Positions 42,209 through 51,101 of a DNA stretch of 64,000 bases are shown in pieces. This DNA is from Sporosarcina sp. GTDB lineage: Bacteria > Bacillota > Bacilli > Bacillales_A > Planococcaceae. The position numbers were made by a program, and so were the translations under genes. The notes below the pieces were generated by a model, which searched no databases, had not been told where the DNA came from, and saw only the letters and a program-made list of their open reading frames with translations. The stretch is taken from positions 1-64,000 of the forward strand of contig NZ_JARICI010000009.1 of the NCBI RefSeq assembly GCF_029257255.1, read 5' to 3'. Position 1 is the first letter of the stretch; each line of letters begins with the position of its first letter.

Positions 42209-42607
42209 TCAGTAAGCGACACCGGCCACTAGGATTACGTTGGCGTAAGGTGTGAATTCTCCAGATCGTATTGCACCACGGGCATTTTTCGTTTGCTCCT
42301 TAAATTGCGCGTGAGGCACATATTCAACTAGAGTGTCAGGAAACCGTCTAATGATTTCATCATGCATTGCGGAACTAACAGCTTTGACTTCTTCCGCCAA
42401 GATAATTTTCTCTACGATTAGATCAGCTGACACCGTGTCCAGAACATCAAGGAATCTTGGAAAGCCTTCTTTTAAGGCAAGGTCAATTCGATGTGGCAGC
42501 CCTATGGGAATCGGCAATCCTGCATCCGTCACTACGATGGTATCCGTATGCCCTGTTTCAGTAAGTAATTGATTAATAATCGGATGTAAAATAACCCCTT
42601 TTCTCAT
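42209..42607 (-). CDS. rbsD: D-ribose pyranase
   Basis: The 132-residue protein interconverts ribose pyranose and furanose forms. It begins MRKGVILHPIINQLLTETGH and has VTDAGLPIPIG and the C-terminal FTPYANVILVAGVAY. The ATG at 42607 has GAAGGGG upstream and is preferred to the ATG at 42616. It is the second gene of the operon. Confidence 0.94.
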   Translation of the reverse strand: MRKGVILHPIINQLLTETGHTDTIVVTDAGLPIPIGLPHRIDLALKEGFPRFLDVLDTVSADLIVEKIILAEEVKAVSSAMHDEIIRRFPDTLVEYVPHAQFKEQTKNARGAIRSGEFTPYANVILVAGVAY

Positions 42608-42629
42608 TCTAAACAACCCCTTCTATTAT

Positions 42630-43655
42630 TTAGTCATCTTTAGCCACACGGCAGGATTCTCTAATTATTAACTCTGGAGTTAATAAGTAATTCCTCGGTG
42701 AGAAGGTTTCATTGCTTTGAATCCGTTCATGCAATAATTGAAATGCCAATTCACCTAAAGTATTCATCGGTCTTGAAACAACGGATAGTTTTGGTTTTGT
42801 GAATGTTGCAATCTCAATATCATCAAAGCCTATGAATGCTAGTTCTTCTCCTAGTTCCCATTCCGAATCCTGCAGTGCTTTCATACATCCAATAGACATT
42901 AAGTTATTTGATGAAAATACAGCAGTTGGTTTTGCATCAAGCTGACTCAATGAAAGTGTCGCAGCGTAACCGCCCTCTTCCGAGAAACTGCCTTGAACAA
43001 CAAACTCCTCATTAAGCGGAATATCATAGTCTGCAAGTGCTTTCATATAACCTGCATAACGATCTCTTCCAGGTGTTGTATTTAACGGCCCGCAAATAAT
43101 CGCAATCTCTCTATGCCCTTGTAAAATTAAACGTTTGACTGCCTGATAGGCCCCATCAATGTTATCGATTAAAACCGTGTCAAACTCAAATTGGTTGATA
43201 CTTCGATCTAGCGCAACAACAGGAATCCCTTGGTCCTGTAATATTTGAAACTGCTCTCCGTTTTCATCTGCAGTCGTAATGACTATACCGTCCACTCCTC
43301 TTTCTACTAACATGTTTATAATTTCTTTTTCCACAATAGGAGATTCACTCGTATTACTTAACATGGTGTAATAACCTTTTTTTCTAGCCTGCTGTTCAAT
43401 TCCAGAGACCACCTTTGGGAAAAACGGGTTGCTGATATCAGGTATGATGATCCCAATCATTTTTGTTTCTTTTTTCTTCATGCTTCTTGCAACAGCACTT
43501 CGAACATATCCTAATTCCTTAATCGCATTCAAAATTCGTTTCTCTGTAACTTCCCGAACACCACTTTGATTATTGATTACTCTAGAGACAGTGGCTATTG
43601 AAACATCCGCATGCTTTGCCACGTCTTGAATAGTTGGTTTTGAATCACTTTTCAT
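42630..43655 (-). CDS. rbsR: LacI family regulator of the ribose operon
   Basis: The 341-residue protein has a LacI helix-turn-helix (TIQDVAKHADVSIATVSRV, about residues 8-26) and the hinge helix (VARSMKKKETKMIG). A sugar-binding domain follows with IPDISNPFFPKVVSG and TAVFSSNNLMSIGCM. It is the first gene of the operon and probably represses it until ribose is bound. Two identical palindromes upstream are likely operators. Confidence 0.93.
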   Translation of the reverse strand: MKSDSKPTIQDVAKHADVSIATVSRVINNQSGVREVTEKRILNAIKELGYVRSAVARSMKKKETKMIGIIIPDISNPFFPKVVSGIEQQARKKGYYTMLSNTSESPIVEKEIINMLVERGVDGIVITTADENGEQFQILQDQGIPVVALDRSINQFEFDTVLIDNIDGAYQAVKRLILQGHREIAIICGPLNTTPGRDRYAGYMKALADYDIPLNEEFVVQGSFSEEGGYAATLSLSQLDAKPTAVFSSNNLMSIGCMKALQDSEWELGEELAFIGFDDIEIATFTKPKLSVVSRPMNTLGELAFQLLHERIQSNETFSPRNYLLTPELIIRESCRVAKDD

Positions 43656-43683
43656 ATAATACAGCTCCCACTACACTCAAATG

Positions 43684-43776
43684 TAAACGTTTAGATTCTT
43701 ATTAAGAATATTTTCAAAAATTATGTACTATATAGTAGCCAAATCAACCTTTTAAATACCTAAATGTAAACGTTTA
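43684..43776. promoter_or_regulatory. Twin LacI-type operators upstream of rbsR, with promoter between
   Basis: AAATGTAAACGTTTAGAT occurs twice in the same orientation; the perfect palindrome TAAACGTTTA is at 43684-43693 and 43767-43776, 83 bp apart centre to centre. The spacing is close to eight helical turns, so a tetramer or dimers could loop the DNA. Between them the minus strand has a possible promoter, TTGATT with CATAAT 16 bp away. The sites also partly fit the CcpA cre consensus, so catabolite control is possible. Confidence 0.7.
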
Positions 43777-43942
43777 GATTTATTTCCACTTATCTTAACA
43801 CCATATTTAAATATTCACAATACTTTTTCTCTTAACCCTACTTAGTCTCTACTCGTCTACTCTATATGTACTAGAAACACTTTATACTTTATTTTTATTG
43901 GCTTTTTTAAAGTAAAAGTCGATATAGCACATTTTCCTACAG

Positions 43943-44020
43943 ATGATCAGGTATCGCCGGTCCCCCTATATAGAAGAGTTATATGAAGAAGCTGTCAGAT
44001 ACCTGAAGACAAAGTTATAG
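43943..44020 (+). pseudogene. Possible short gene remnant
   Basis: The frame MIRYRRSPYIEELYEEAVRY ends at TAG 44018-44020. A plus-strand terminator follows at 44058-44090, so it may be the end of a former gene. There is no ribosome site, and the family is unknown. The rest of 43800-43940 is AT-rich and has no supported feature. Confidence 0.3.
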
Positions 44021-44057
44021 AATTTCATGATTCAGAATTATCTACCATATAATTCTG

Positions 44058-44090
44058 GGTACTTCCGCCAAGCTAAGAAGTACCTTTTTT
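44058..44090 (+). terminator. Plus-strand terminator after a vestigial frame
   Basis: GGTACTTC pairs with GAAGTACC across an 11-nt loop and is followed by six T residues. No intact plus-strand gene ends here. Confidence 0.75.
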
Positions 44091-44102
44091 CATTCAGAAA
44101 AA

Positions 44103-44132
44103 GAAAAAACAGGCTGTATATAACCAGCCTGC
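44103..44132 (-). terminator. Terminator of the SLH protein gene
   Basis: AGGCTG and CAGCCT form the stem, with an 8-nt loop and GTTTTTTC after it on the minus strand. It lies 13 nt past the SLH gene stop. Confidence 0.7.
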
Positions 44133-44145
44133 ATTTTCGTTTTAT

Positions 44146-45384
44146 TTATTCAACCATCCCATTAGCAGAATGGACTGCCGCACTCTCACGGCCTTTATCT
44201 GTTTCTACCGTAAATTTATAGACGGTGTATGTGTACGGTTTTTTTGTGAAATAATCCGTACCTTTTGCTGACTGTTGAGATACATATGAGACATTGACGT
44301 AACGGGCACCATAGCTCATATAAGACTCTGTTAGAATTTTTTTGGCTTCCTCGGACGTCAATTGGAAATTCTTAGTTCCGACCGTTTTATACGTATAGCC
44401 GTCGAGCTTCCACTTGCCTGACTTTTTCTTAAAAGTATAATCAACAAATCCACCTTGTGCCAAACCGTCCCAAAGCTCTATCGTCTGGACATGCAGTGTT
44501 TCAGGTGTTGGCTGCTTGAAATCGAAACGGATATTCGGTTCAAAATAAAGCGTCGGGAACAGGAATGAATCACACTCTGTGCAGACGTTTGGATAATATT
44601 CTTTCAGAAGATCATCTGTGAATTCCTTTGTCGCGAATGAAAGCAATTTGGGACGGATCTTATTAAACGATTGTTTTTTACTCTTTCCTTCAACTAGAGC
44701 CATTTCAATCTGGTGCGGAAGACGGTTAGACAGGTCCCATGCTTTATCTTTCGTTACCGCTGTTGTGTTCGGACGTGATTGAACCGACTTGATTGAGCGA
44801 TTCAAAAACTCTGCATAATGTGCACGCGTTACTGGTGCATTAGGCAGATACTTCCCCTTGTCCCCTTTTGCTACACCGCTTGAATACAGCGCATTCGCAT
44901 GTGTATATCCCCAGTGACTGCTGTATACATCTTCAAATGCACGCTGAGTCGTCATGTTAAATTCAAACGCCAGATCCAGTACTTTCGCCATCTGAATCCG
45001 TGTAATTGGCGCATCCGGATTAAACTTGCCGTTTGATCCGCTCACAATCCCCGCCTGCGATAACTTCATGATCGGTGTGTAATACGGATGATTTTTCGGC
45101 ACATCCGAATAAACTGCTTTGGAAGCCGGATTTTTCAGCTTCAGTGCTTCATTCAATAGTTTCGCCACGTGCTTGCGGCTGATCTTTTCATTCGGGCGGA
45201 ATGTCCCGTCTGGATAGCCGTTGATATAGCCTGCCTTTTGCATCGACTGGATAGCTTCATAGTTCGGATGACTCTTCCGTACATCTTTGAATTCTTTGGC
45301 AGACACTTGATTGGACTCTGCAGTAACGAAGGATAATAGCAATAACAAGGCTGTCCATACTGCGATCTGTACAGTTTTCTTCAT
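44146..45384 (-). CDS. SLH domain surface protein
   Basis: The 412-residue protein has a signal peptide (MKKTVQIAVWTALLLLLSFV then AES). Three SLH repeats follow: KEFKDVRKSHPNYEAIQSM with GYPDGTFRPNEKI, a second with GIVSGSNGKFNPDAPITR, and a third with GVAKGDKGKYLPNAPVTR. These bind pyruvylated secondary cell wall polymer. The C-terminal half (about residues 215-412) is a domain I do not recognise, with a CTECDSFLFPTLYF segment. The start at 45384 has GAGGAGGG upstream. Confidence 0.88.
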   Translation of the reverse strand: MKKTVQIAVWTALLLLLSFVTAESNQVSAKEFKDVRKSHPNYEAIQSMQKAGYINGYPDGTFRPNEKISRKHVAKLLNEALKLKNPASKAVYSDVPKNHPYYTPIMKLSQAGIVSGSNGKFNPDAPITRIQMAKVLDLAFEFNMTTQRAFEDVYSSHWGYTHANALYSSGVAKGDKGKYLPNAPVTRAHYAEFLNRSIKSVQSRPNTTAVTKDKAWDLSNRLPHQIEMALVEGKSKKQSFNKIRPKLLSFATKEFTDDLLKEYYPNVCTECDSFLFPTLYFEPNIRFDFKQPTPETLHVQTIELWDGLAQGGFVDYTFKKKSGKWKLDGYTYKTVGTKNFQLTSEEAKKILTESYMSYGARYVNVSYVSQQSAKGTDYFTKKPYTYTVYKFTVETDKGRESAAVHSANGMVE

Positions 45385-45463
45385 ATTTTCCCTCCTCATA
45401 ATGTTTGGCTATACTATATAAATTGAATTTTAAAACCTACATTTCGGAGGTTATCTAGTACCG

Positions 45464-45546
45464 TTGATTTCCGTTCCAGGCGGACGCGTTCAGGAGGGCC
45501 CGCGGCGGGCTGATCCCAGAGTCGCCGCCTTGCACTCCAATCAACT
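45464..45546. repeat. Second dispersed repeat, longer copy
   Basis: TTGATTTCCGTTCCAGGCGG at the left and CACTCCAATCAACT at the right bracket a GC-rich middle unlike the surrounding AT-rich sequence. A shorter copy with the same ends is at 56229-56271. Such elements are common in bacilli (known to me as a general pattern). The rest of 45400-45690 has no gene. Confidence 0.6.
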
Positions 45547-45696
45547 GAGTAGGTCTGACATAGTACCCCTTTTTATATAAAAAGTTTAATTCAACTTACA
45601 CTAGTTGCCACTATTTTAGCAATTTATGGAACAAATGTATATAGGTCAATAGGTGAGTTCAGAATCTTCTACCATCAATTGAAACAGCGGATGTCA

Positions 45697-47271
45697 CTAT
45701 CCTTCCACATCCCGCTTGCGATATTGATGCAAACCTAATAGTAATAAGACTGCAGCTGTGACAAACAATCCGCCTGAAGCCAGCCAATTCATTTCCTCAA
45801 TCGGAAGTTTAGAAACATAGCCGAAGGGAGACAGTTTTTCCATCCAGTCAGGCAGCTGAAACAGACCGCCTAAATAAAGCGTTATAAAGCTGTAAAGCAG
45901 ATATATCCAGACAAAGCCGGTTGCTTTTTGAGAGATGCCGATTAGACATACACTGATGGCAATCATGACCGCAACTGCCGGAAAATGAACCAAGCTAGCC
46001 GTGATTACGGTGTCAAAAGTGAACGGTTTTTCCATAACAGCCGCACTTCCCCCCCAAAGACCGACCGCAGCAAGCGTCAGCATGACGAATGCGTTGACCG
46101 CTGCCAGCACTGCAAATGAAGCCATCAGCTTGATTCGTGAAACTGCTCTTCCCAGCAATAAATCCAAACGGGACTTCCGTTCTTCCGCAGCGAGTTTATG
46201 CATCGCAAGCAGTGCCGGTATCGTACTGATGAAAGCAAGCACCGCCATCAGCATCGGCAGAAATTGAGCAGCCAATGAGCTGTCAGAGTCGCTAATGAGC
46301 ATATTCGAAAGCAGTTCATTTCCTTCAAAAAACGATTCCAGATCCCCAAGAATCGAACCATATGACAAGCCTAGAACCAGCATGCCCACCGCCCAGGAAA
46401 TAAACACAGTCCGCTGCAATCTCCACGCCAGTCCGAACGGGTTCTGCAGGAAAACGGAGGCATGCGCACGCCCTTTTCGTGACGGCAAAAAGCCCGAACC
46501 CAAATCCCGTTTGTCATGCAGTATAAAAGCAGTTCCTGCGAGCAGCAGACTTCCAATCACGAGCAACAGCACCGCCCAGCCGTCATTGTCGCTGTATGGT
46601 TGAACAGACGTCAGCCATCCGAACGGAGTAAACCATGCCAGACCCATTGCCTGCAGCAAATAAGCGGCAATCATCACTGCAAATGAAAGCCCCGCCGCTC
46701 CCCGCCCACTCTCGGACAACTGCGCACAAACCGCCGTAACTCCTGCAAAAAATAACCCCACAGCTCCAAGCGCGGTACCGTACCAAATTGATCCCCATAC
46801 ATCCATACTTTCTAATGAAAGACTTGAAAGTCCTGTACTAACGAGCACTGCCAGCAGTACATTCATTCCGAACAGCACCATCATTGCGGCCATCAATTGA
46901 GATCCACGGTCAACAGGCAAAGCGCGCAGCAATTCCGTCTGTCCTTCCTCTTCTTCCGCACGTGTATGACGGACCATCAATAAAATATTCATCACCGCAA
47001 CAGCAACACCTGTAAACAGCAGCATCTGATGCGACACCATCGCGCCGAGTGTATAATCATCCAGATTTCCCGGTCCGACGAGCGCCGTCATGGCGGGATT
47101 TCGCATCGTTTCTGCCATCACGTCACGACCTTGCTGCGTCGGATACAATTCAGCAAATGAAACCGGTACAAGCAGTGTCATCACCGTTATCCCTAAAAGC
47201 CACCACAAAAAACGCATCCGGTCCTGCCTCAAAATGAAGCGGGATAAGCGCAGGCTGCCTTTTACCGCCAT
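45697..47271 (-). CDS. ABC-2 type exporter permease
   Basis: The 524-residue integral membrane protein has about twelve hydrophobic segments in two similar halves. A cytoplasmic loop, RHTRAEEEEGQTELLRALPV, lies near residue 108, as in polyketide-antibiotic/multidrug exporter permeases. It is directly coupled to the ATP-binding protein gene upstream (stop and start overlap). The substrate is unknown. Confidence 0.82.
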   Translation of the reverse strand: MAVKGSLRLSRFILRQDRMRFLWWLLGITVMTLLVPVSFAELYPTQQGRDVMAETMRNPAMTALVGPGNLDDYTLGAMVSHQMLLFTGVAVAVMNILLMVRHTRAEEEEGQTELLRALPVDRGSQLMAAMMVLFGMNVLLAVLVSTGLSSLSLESMDVWGSIWYGTALGAVGLFFAGVTAVCAQLSESGRGAAGLSFAVMIAAYLLQAMGLAWFTPFGWLTSVQPYSDNDGWAVLLLVIGSLLLAGTAFILHDKRDLGSGFLPSRKGRAHASVFLQNPFGLAWRLQRTVFISWAVGMLVLGLSYGSILGDLESFFEGNELLSNMLISDSDSSLAAQFLPMLMAVLAFISTIPALLAMHKLAAEERKSRLDLLLGRAVSRIKLMASFAVLAAVNAFVMLTLAAVGLWGGSAAVMEKPFTFDTVITASLVHFPAVAVMIAISVCLIGISQKATGFVWIYLLYSFITLYLGGLFQLPDWMEKLSPFGYVSKLPIEEMNWLASGGLFVTAAVLLLLGLHQYRKRDVEG

Positions 47272-48182
47272 CAGCGTTCCCCACTTTCCGCGGAAACTTC
47301 ATTCTGCGTGTCGTAATGCCGCATAAATAAGTCTTCCAACGTCGGCGGCGCACTCTCCAACTTCAAAATGCCGTACTCACTTAACTTCCGCATTGTCGGA
47401 TCCAGTTCCTCCGAATCCAAATGAAAAGTCCAGCCGTTGTCCGTCTGCTCTGCGTCATGCACACCTTCCCAAGTTGCAAGCGAAACTAACGGCTCTCTTG
47501 TCTCAACATTCAAGTGTGTGCGGGTCAAATGCCGAAGCTCACTTAATGTGCCGCATTCAATCAAACGGCCCTGCCGAATAATGCCGACACGATCACACAA
47601 CTTCTCGACTTCTGATAAAATATGACTCGACAACAGGACACTCTTGCCCTGCGCCTTCACTTCCGCCACGCACTGTTGAAAGACCTGCTCCATCAGCGGA
47701 TCCAGACCGGAAGTCGGTTCATCCAGCAAAAACAGCTCTGCATCTGATGCAAATGCCGCCACCAGCGCCACTTTCTGCCGGTTTCCTTTTGAATAGGTCC
47801 GGCACTTCTTCGTCGGATCCAGCTGAAAACGTACAAGCAATTCATCACGGCGCTGTTTATTGGCCTGCCCCTGAAGACCCGCAAATAAATCGAGCACTTC
47901 ACCGCCCGTCAGCTGCGGCCACAGATTCACATCCCCCGGCACATAAGCAATCCGGCGATGGATCTCCACCGCATCCCTCCATACATCTTTACCGAAAATG
48001 GTCGCGTTGCCGTTAGTCGCACGCAGCATCCCGAGCAGCACCCGGATCGCCGTCGACTTACCCGCCCCGTTCGGACCAATGAAACCAAACACTTCCCCGG
48101 GTTTCACCTCCAGATTCAGTCCATCCAATGCATGATGCCTACCGAAGACTTTTGTCAGTCCCTTTATCTCGATCACATTCAC
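47271..48182 (-). CDS. ABC exporter ATP-binding protein
   Basis: The 303-residue protein has Walker A GPNGAGKST, a signature region TYSKGNRQKVALVAAF, and Walker B ELFLLDEPTSGLDPL. A C-terminal extension of about 90 residues is typical of CcmA/DrrA-type subunits. The best start is GTG 48182, with GGAGG 8 nt upstream. It pairs with the permease at 45697-47271. Confidence 0.9.
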   Translation of the reverse strand: MNVIEIKGLTKVFGRHHALDGLNLEVKPGEVFGFIGPNGAGKSTAIRVLLGMLRATNGNATIFGKDVWRDAVEIHRRIAYVPGDVNLWPQLTGGEVLDLFAGLQGQANKQRRDELLVRFQLDPTKKCRTYSKGNRQKVALVAAFASDAELFLLDEPTSGLDPLMEQVFQQCVAEVKAQGKSVLLSSHILSEVEKLCDRVGIIRQGRLIECGTLSELRHLTRTHLNVETREPLVSLATWEGVHDAEQTDNGWTFHLDSEELDPTMRKLSEYGILKLESAPPTLEDLFMRHYDTQNEVSAESGER

Positions 48183-48346
48183 CCGCATTCCCTCCTTCAC
48201 TTTAAGTCTGAGTTATTTGTTAACTTCAGTTTAGCATATTGCGAGAACAGCAGCGTATGTCCAAACGAATCTCAACTTTCGCGCGTTTCCTCAAATACAT
48301 CTGCTATGATGAAAGGAAACATATTGGAAGAAAGGATGAATGATTC

Positions 48347-49120
48347 ATGCCTCAACGGATTATTGATCAGCTGGATCTCACAGGCTCCCCTCTTGAGAAG
48401 ATCAGTCAAGTACAGACACTGTTCGCGCGGCTATTCGAGTTCGAAAATCTGGATGTCCTGCTGAACAATGAAGAGCCGATTACGGAAGAATTTTTGCTGG
48501 ATAAAATGGTGAAACGGGGACGCGGCGGCGTGTGCTATGAACTCAACGGCCTGCTGCATATTGTGTTGAGGGAATTAGGATTTGACGTTTCATTTGCCGC
48601 TGCCACCGTAGCAGACGCAAATGGATGGATTCTGGACCGCACGCATACGGTGAATTTTTTCGACTATAAAGGAACGCTCCATTTATTGGACAGCGGTTCC
48701 GGCAACAATCTGTCGATGGCCCCGATCGCACTGGATGGTGAAGTGGTCAGTTCCCCTGCCGACAGTTACCGGCTGCGGACAGAGAAAACCGACCGTGGCT
48801 CAATCGTCTGTGAACGTAAAACCGAGGACGGATGGGCGCTGCGTTATGCGTTCGAGCCAGACACAGTCGGATGGGATGATTTGAACCGTATTAAAAAACT
48901 GATTCATACACATCCGGATTCCCCATTCAACAAAACGCTGCTGGTCGCGAAAACCCTGGAAGACGGCACATTCTCCATCAACGAAGAGCGCTTCAACCGC
49001 AAATGGACTGATGGCAGAATTGAGACGGTACGATTTTCGGAAACTGCAGAAATGCTGGAGCATATACGGCTTCATGCCGCACCTGCTGTTTATGAGGCTG
49101 CCAAGACTATCTATCTGTGA
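48347..49120 (+). CDS. Arylamine N-acetyltransferase
   Basis: The 257-residue NAT has the catalytic Cys in GRGGVCYELNGL (about residue 66), the His in DRTHTVNFF and the Asp in LLDSGSG. It transfers acetyl from acetyl-CoA to arylamines. AGAAAGG precedes the ATG. It is a single gene with a terminator downstream. Confidence 0.92.
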   Translation: MPQRIIDQLDLTGSPLEKISQVQTLFARLFEFENLDVLLNNEEPITEEFLLDKMVKRGRGGVCYELNGLLHIVLRELGFDVSFAAATVADANGWILDRTHTVNFFDYKGTLHLLDSGSGNNLSMAPIALDGEVVSSPADSYRLRTEKTDRGSIVCERKTEDGWALRYAFEPDTVGWDDLNRIKKLIHTHPDSPFNKTLLVAKTLEDGTFSINEERFNRKWTDGRIETVRFSETAEMLEHIRLHAAPAVYEAAKTIYL

Positions 49121-49138
49121 CTCACATATTTGATGCTG

Positions 49139-49187
49139 GAGGTTTATGGCACGTAAACGCCGCCTATAAACCTCTGTTGTCTTTTTT
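49139..49187 (+). terminator. Terminator of the NAT gene
   Basis: GAGGTTTAT pairs with ATAAACCTC; after an 8-nt gap six T residues follow. It lies between the NAT gene and the tetR operator. Confidence 0.55.
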
Positions 49188-49204
49188 AATTTCCCATGTT
49201 ATCA

Positions 49205-49226
49205 TGCAAGTAACCACTTACATGCA
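49205..49226. promoter_or_regulatory. TetR operator 1
   Basis: TGCAAGTAACCACTTACATG followed by CA is an imperfect palindrome with arms TGCAxGTAA and TTACxTGCA. It lies 18 bp before tetR. A similar site precedes the exporter gene, so it is probably an autoregulatory operator. Confidence 0.7.
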
Positions 49227-49243
49227 TAGGGAGGTGTCTGATC

Positions 49244-49825
49244 ATGACAACACGTAATACATCCGAACGTATTTTGGATGCGGCAGTCCGCTTAATTAGT
49301 GAAAAAGGATATGCTTCCGCCACGACACGCTCGATAGCTGAACTTGCCGAGGTCAATGAAGTCACTGTTTTTCGGCATTTCGGAAACAAACGAGGCATTC
49401 TGAAAGCGATTGTTGACCAGTTTTCCTACATACCTGTTTTCCAGGATGTTCTGAAGTTTGATCTGCACTACGAACTGGAGAAAGACCTGCTTCATTTTTC
49501 GATGAAATACTTCGAGTCCATGCTACCCATCAAAGAGTTAGTACTCATCGCCTTTAAAGAAGCAGGTACATTCCCTGAAATTGACGAAGAACTGGCCCGG
49601 GTACCCCGCTCACTCAAAGAGCATCTGGTTCAATATTTTATTGAAATGAAAAACAGAGGAAAAACGACCGGCTTGAACGAAGAGGAAGTGGCACTTTCAT
49701 TCATTGCCTTGAATTTCGGTCACTTCATTTCCCATGTCCGGCTGGGAACAAACGTGTCAAATGCAGATATTCACAGTATATTGACCACCAGCGTCTCCAT
49801 TTTTTCTAGGGGCTTAACTCCCTAG
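49244..49825 (+). CDS. TetR family transcriptional regulator
   Basis: The 193-residue protein has an N-terminal TetR helix-turn-helix (SERILDAAVRLISEKGYASA, then TRSIAELAEVNEVTVFRHFG) and a helical ligand-binding domain. GGGAGGTG precedes the ATG. It precedes the exporter gene, and both have the same operator, so it likely represses both until an inducer binds. A hairpin, CTAGGGG with CTCCCTAG, overlaps its stop codon. Confidence 0.9.
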   Translation: MTTRNTSERILDAAVRLISEKGYASATTRSIAELAEVNEVTVFRHFGNKRGILKAIVDQFSYIPVFQDVLKFDLHYELEKDLLHFSMKYFESMLPIKELVLIAFKEAGTFPEIDEELARVPRSLKEHLVQYFIEMKNRGKTTGLNEEEVALSFIALNFGHFISHVRLGTNVSNADIHSILTTSVSIFSRGLTP

Positions 49826-49843
49826 AAAAAAATTTACCTATTA

Positions 49844-49865
49844 TGCAAGTAAGTACTTACATACT
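49844..49865. promoter_or_regulatory. TetR operator 2
   Basis: TGCAAGTAAGTACTTACATA contains the perfect 12-bp palindrome GTAAGTACTTAC. It lies 17 bp before the exporter start codon. It shares TGCAAGTAA and CTTACAT with operator 1. Confidence 0.7.
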
Positions 49866-49881
49866 AAAGGAGGTTAAAAAA

Positions 49882-51063
49882 ATGAATGCTTTAAAAAAAC
49901 TTTTACAGGTGAAACAAACGTATTTGGGGATTTCCGCCGCTATTTTATTCCAAGTAATTTTCTTCTCTGTCTGGCTGACGGCCTATCATGGCGTAGAAGA
50001 GCGTACAGAAAACCTGTCCATCGCTTTGGTGAATGAAGATATACAGGCAACAAAACTAACATCACAACTGACTGAATCAGTGCCTTTTCCAATTAAGGAA
50101 TATAGCGGATTCGAACAGGCTGCCGAAGATCTGAACAAGCGCACCGTCCATATGATCATTCACATTCCTGCAGATTTTTCCGCCTCTCTCCAATCAGGAG
50201 AAACACCTTCTGCAGCGTATTGGATCAACCAAGCAAACGCCTCTTCCACCAAAACCATGATGCAGCAAGTCGCACAGGAAGTAAGCAGGGAGCTGAATCA
50301 CCAACTTTTCTCTCTGCAGAAAACAGCGGTAACTGACGGGATTACACAAGCTGCAAGACGGCTTCCGCTTGATCCCCCCTTTGCCGCATTGATTGAAGAG
50401 GAGATCACAGCTGCTGTCGGCTTCCTTCATTCCGAACCAATGGAAACAGTGGTTCATAAAACAAATGATGTGAAGGAATTCTCCGCAAATCTTATACCGT
50501 TAATGGTCATCATCAGCTCATTCGCCGGCGCAATGGTCATGATTATGCAAATAAATGAAGCAGCTGCTTCCATTCAGTCAGGCTGCCCGAAATGGAGCTT
50601 GTTCTTCGGCAGGCAGATCATTAATCTGGCGGTAGCACTGCTGCTGCCCCTGCTGACCATCAGCCTGATGAAACTATTCGGCATCGACGGACAGGAATCA
50701 TTCGGAATGATCTATCTGTTTCAAAGCATGCTGTTTCTCAGTTTCCTGACATTCGCGCAAGTTTTCGTTTTTTTATTCGGCGATCTGGGGATGGTCTTCA
50801 ATATTCTTGCTCTGTCGCTGCAGCTCGTGACTTCAGGGGTACTCGTTTCCCGTGAATTATTAGCAGAAGGCTACCGAAAGATGGCTGTTTTCCTGCCCGC
50901 CACATACGGCGCAGACGGTTATTTCGCCATCGTATTCGGAGGTACTGAAGAAGCTGTAGCAGAAAACTTATGGCCGCTGCTGATCATCACTCTGACAGCA
51001 TTCAGCCTGGCTGTAGTTGCGGTGGCTTTTAAAAAGAATCATTCGATTACGGAAAAACTATAA
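49882..51063 (+). CDS. YhgE/Pip-like ABC-2 type membrane protein
   Basis: The 393-residue protein has one N-terminal membrane helix (YLGISAAILFQVIFFSVWL) and a large extracellular loop of about 190 residues. Five C-terminal helices follow, with IPLMVIISSFAGAMVMIMQI. This is the layout of YhgE/Pip and related DUF3533 proteins, which are linked to export or phage infection. The start at ATG 49882 has AAAGGAGG upstream. It is regulated together with the TetR gene. Confidence 0.78.
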   Translation: MNALKKLLQVKQTYLGISAAILFQVIFFSVWLTAYHGVEERTENLSIALVNEDIQATKLTSQLTESVPFPIKEYSGFEQAAEDLNKRTVHMIIHIPADFSASLQSGETPSAAYWINQANASSTKTMMQQVAQEVSRELNHQLFSLQKTAVTDGITQAARRLPLDPPFAALIEEEITAAVGFLHSEPMETVVHKTNDVKEFSANLIPLMVIISSFAGAMVMIMQINEAAASIQSGCPKWSLFFGRQIINLAVALLLPLLTISLMKLFGIDGQESFGMIYLFQSMLFLSFLTFAQVFVFLFGDLGMVFNILALSLQLVTSGVLVSRELLAEGYRKMAVFLPATYGADGYFAIVFGGTEEAVAENLWPLLIITLTAFSLAVVAVAFKKNHSITEKL

Positions 51064-51066
51064 AGC

Positions 51067-51101
51067 AAAAAACACGGCCGCGTTTATTCCGCAGCCGTGT
51101 C
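51067..51101. terminator. Bidirectional terminator between the exporter and Dph6-type genes
   Basis: ACACGGC pairs with GCCGTGT around a 15-nt loop. A run of A residues precedes it and CTTTTC follows. It overlaps the stop of the minus-strand gene and follows the plus-strand stop by a few bases. Confidence 0.7.

Noticed and set aside
49799-49832. Hairpin CTAGGGG/CTCCCTAG at the tetR stop as a plus-strand terminator
   Set aside because: The plus strand continues with A residues rather than T; the T run is on the other strand, where no gene ends, so it is not a clear terminator for tetR.
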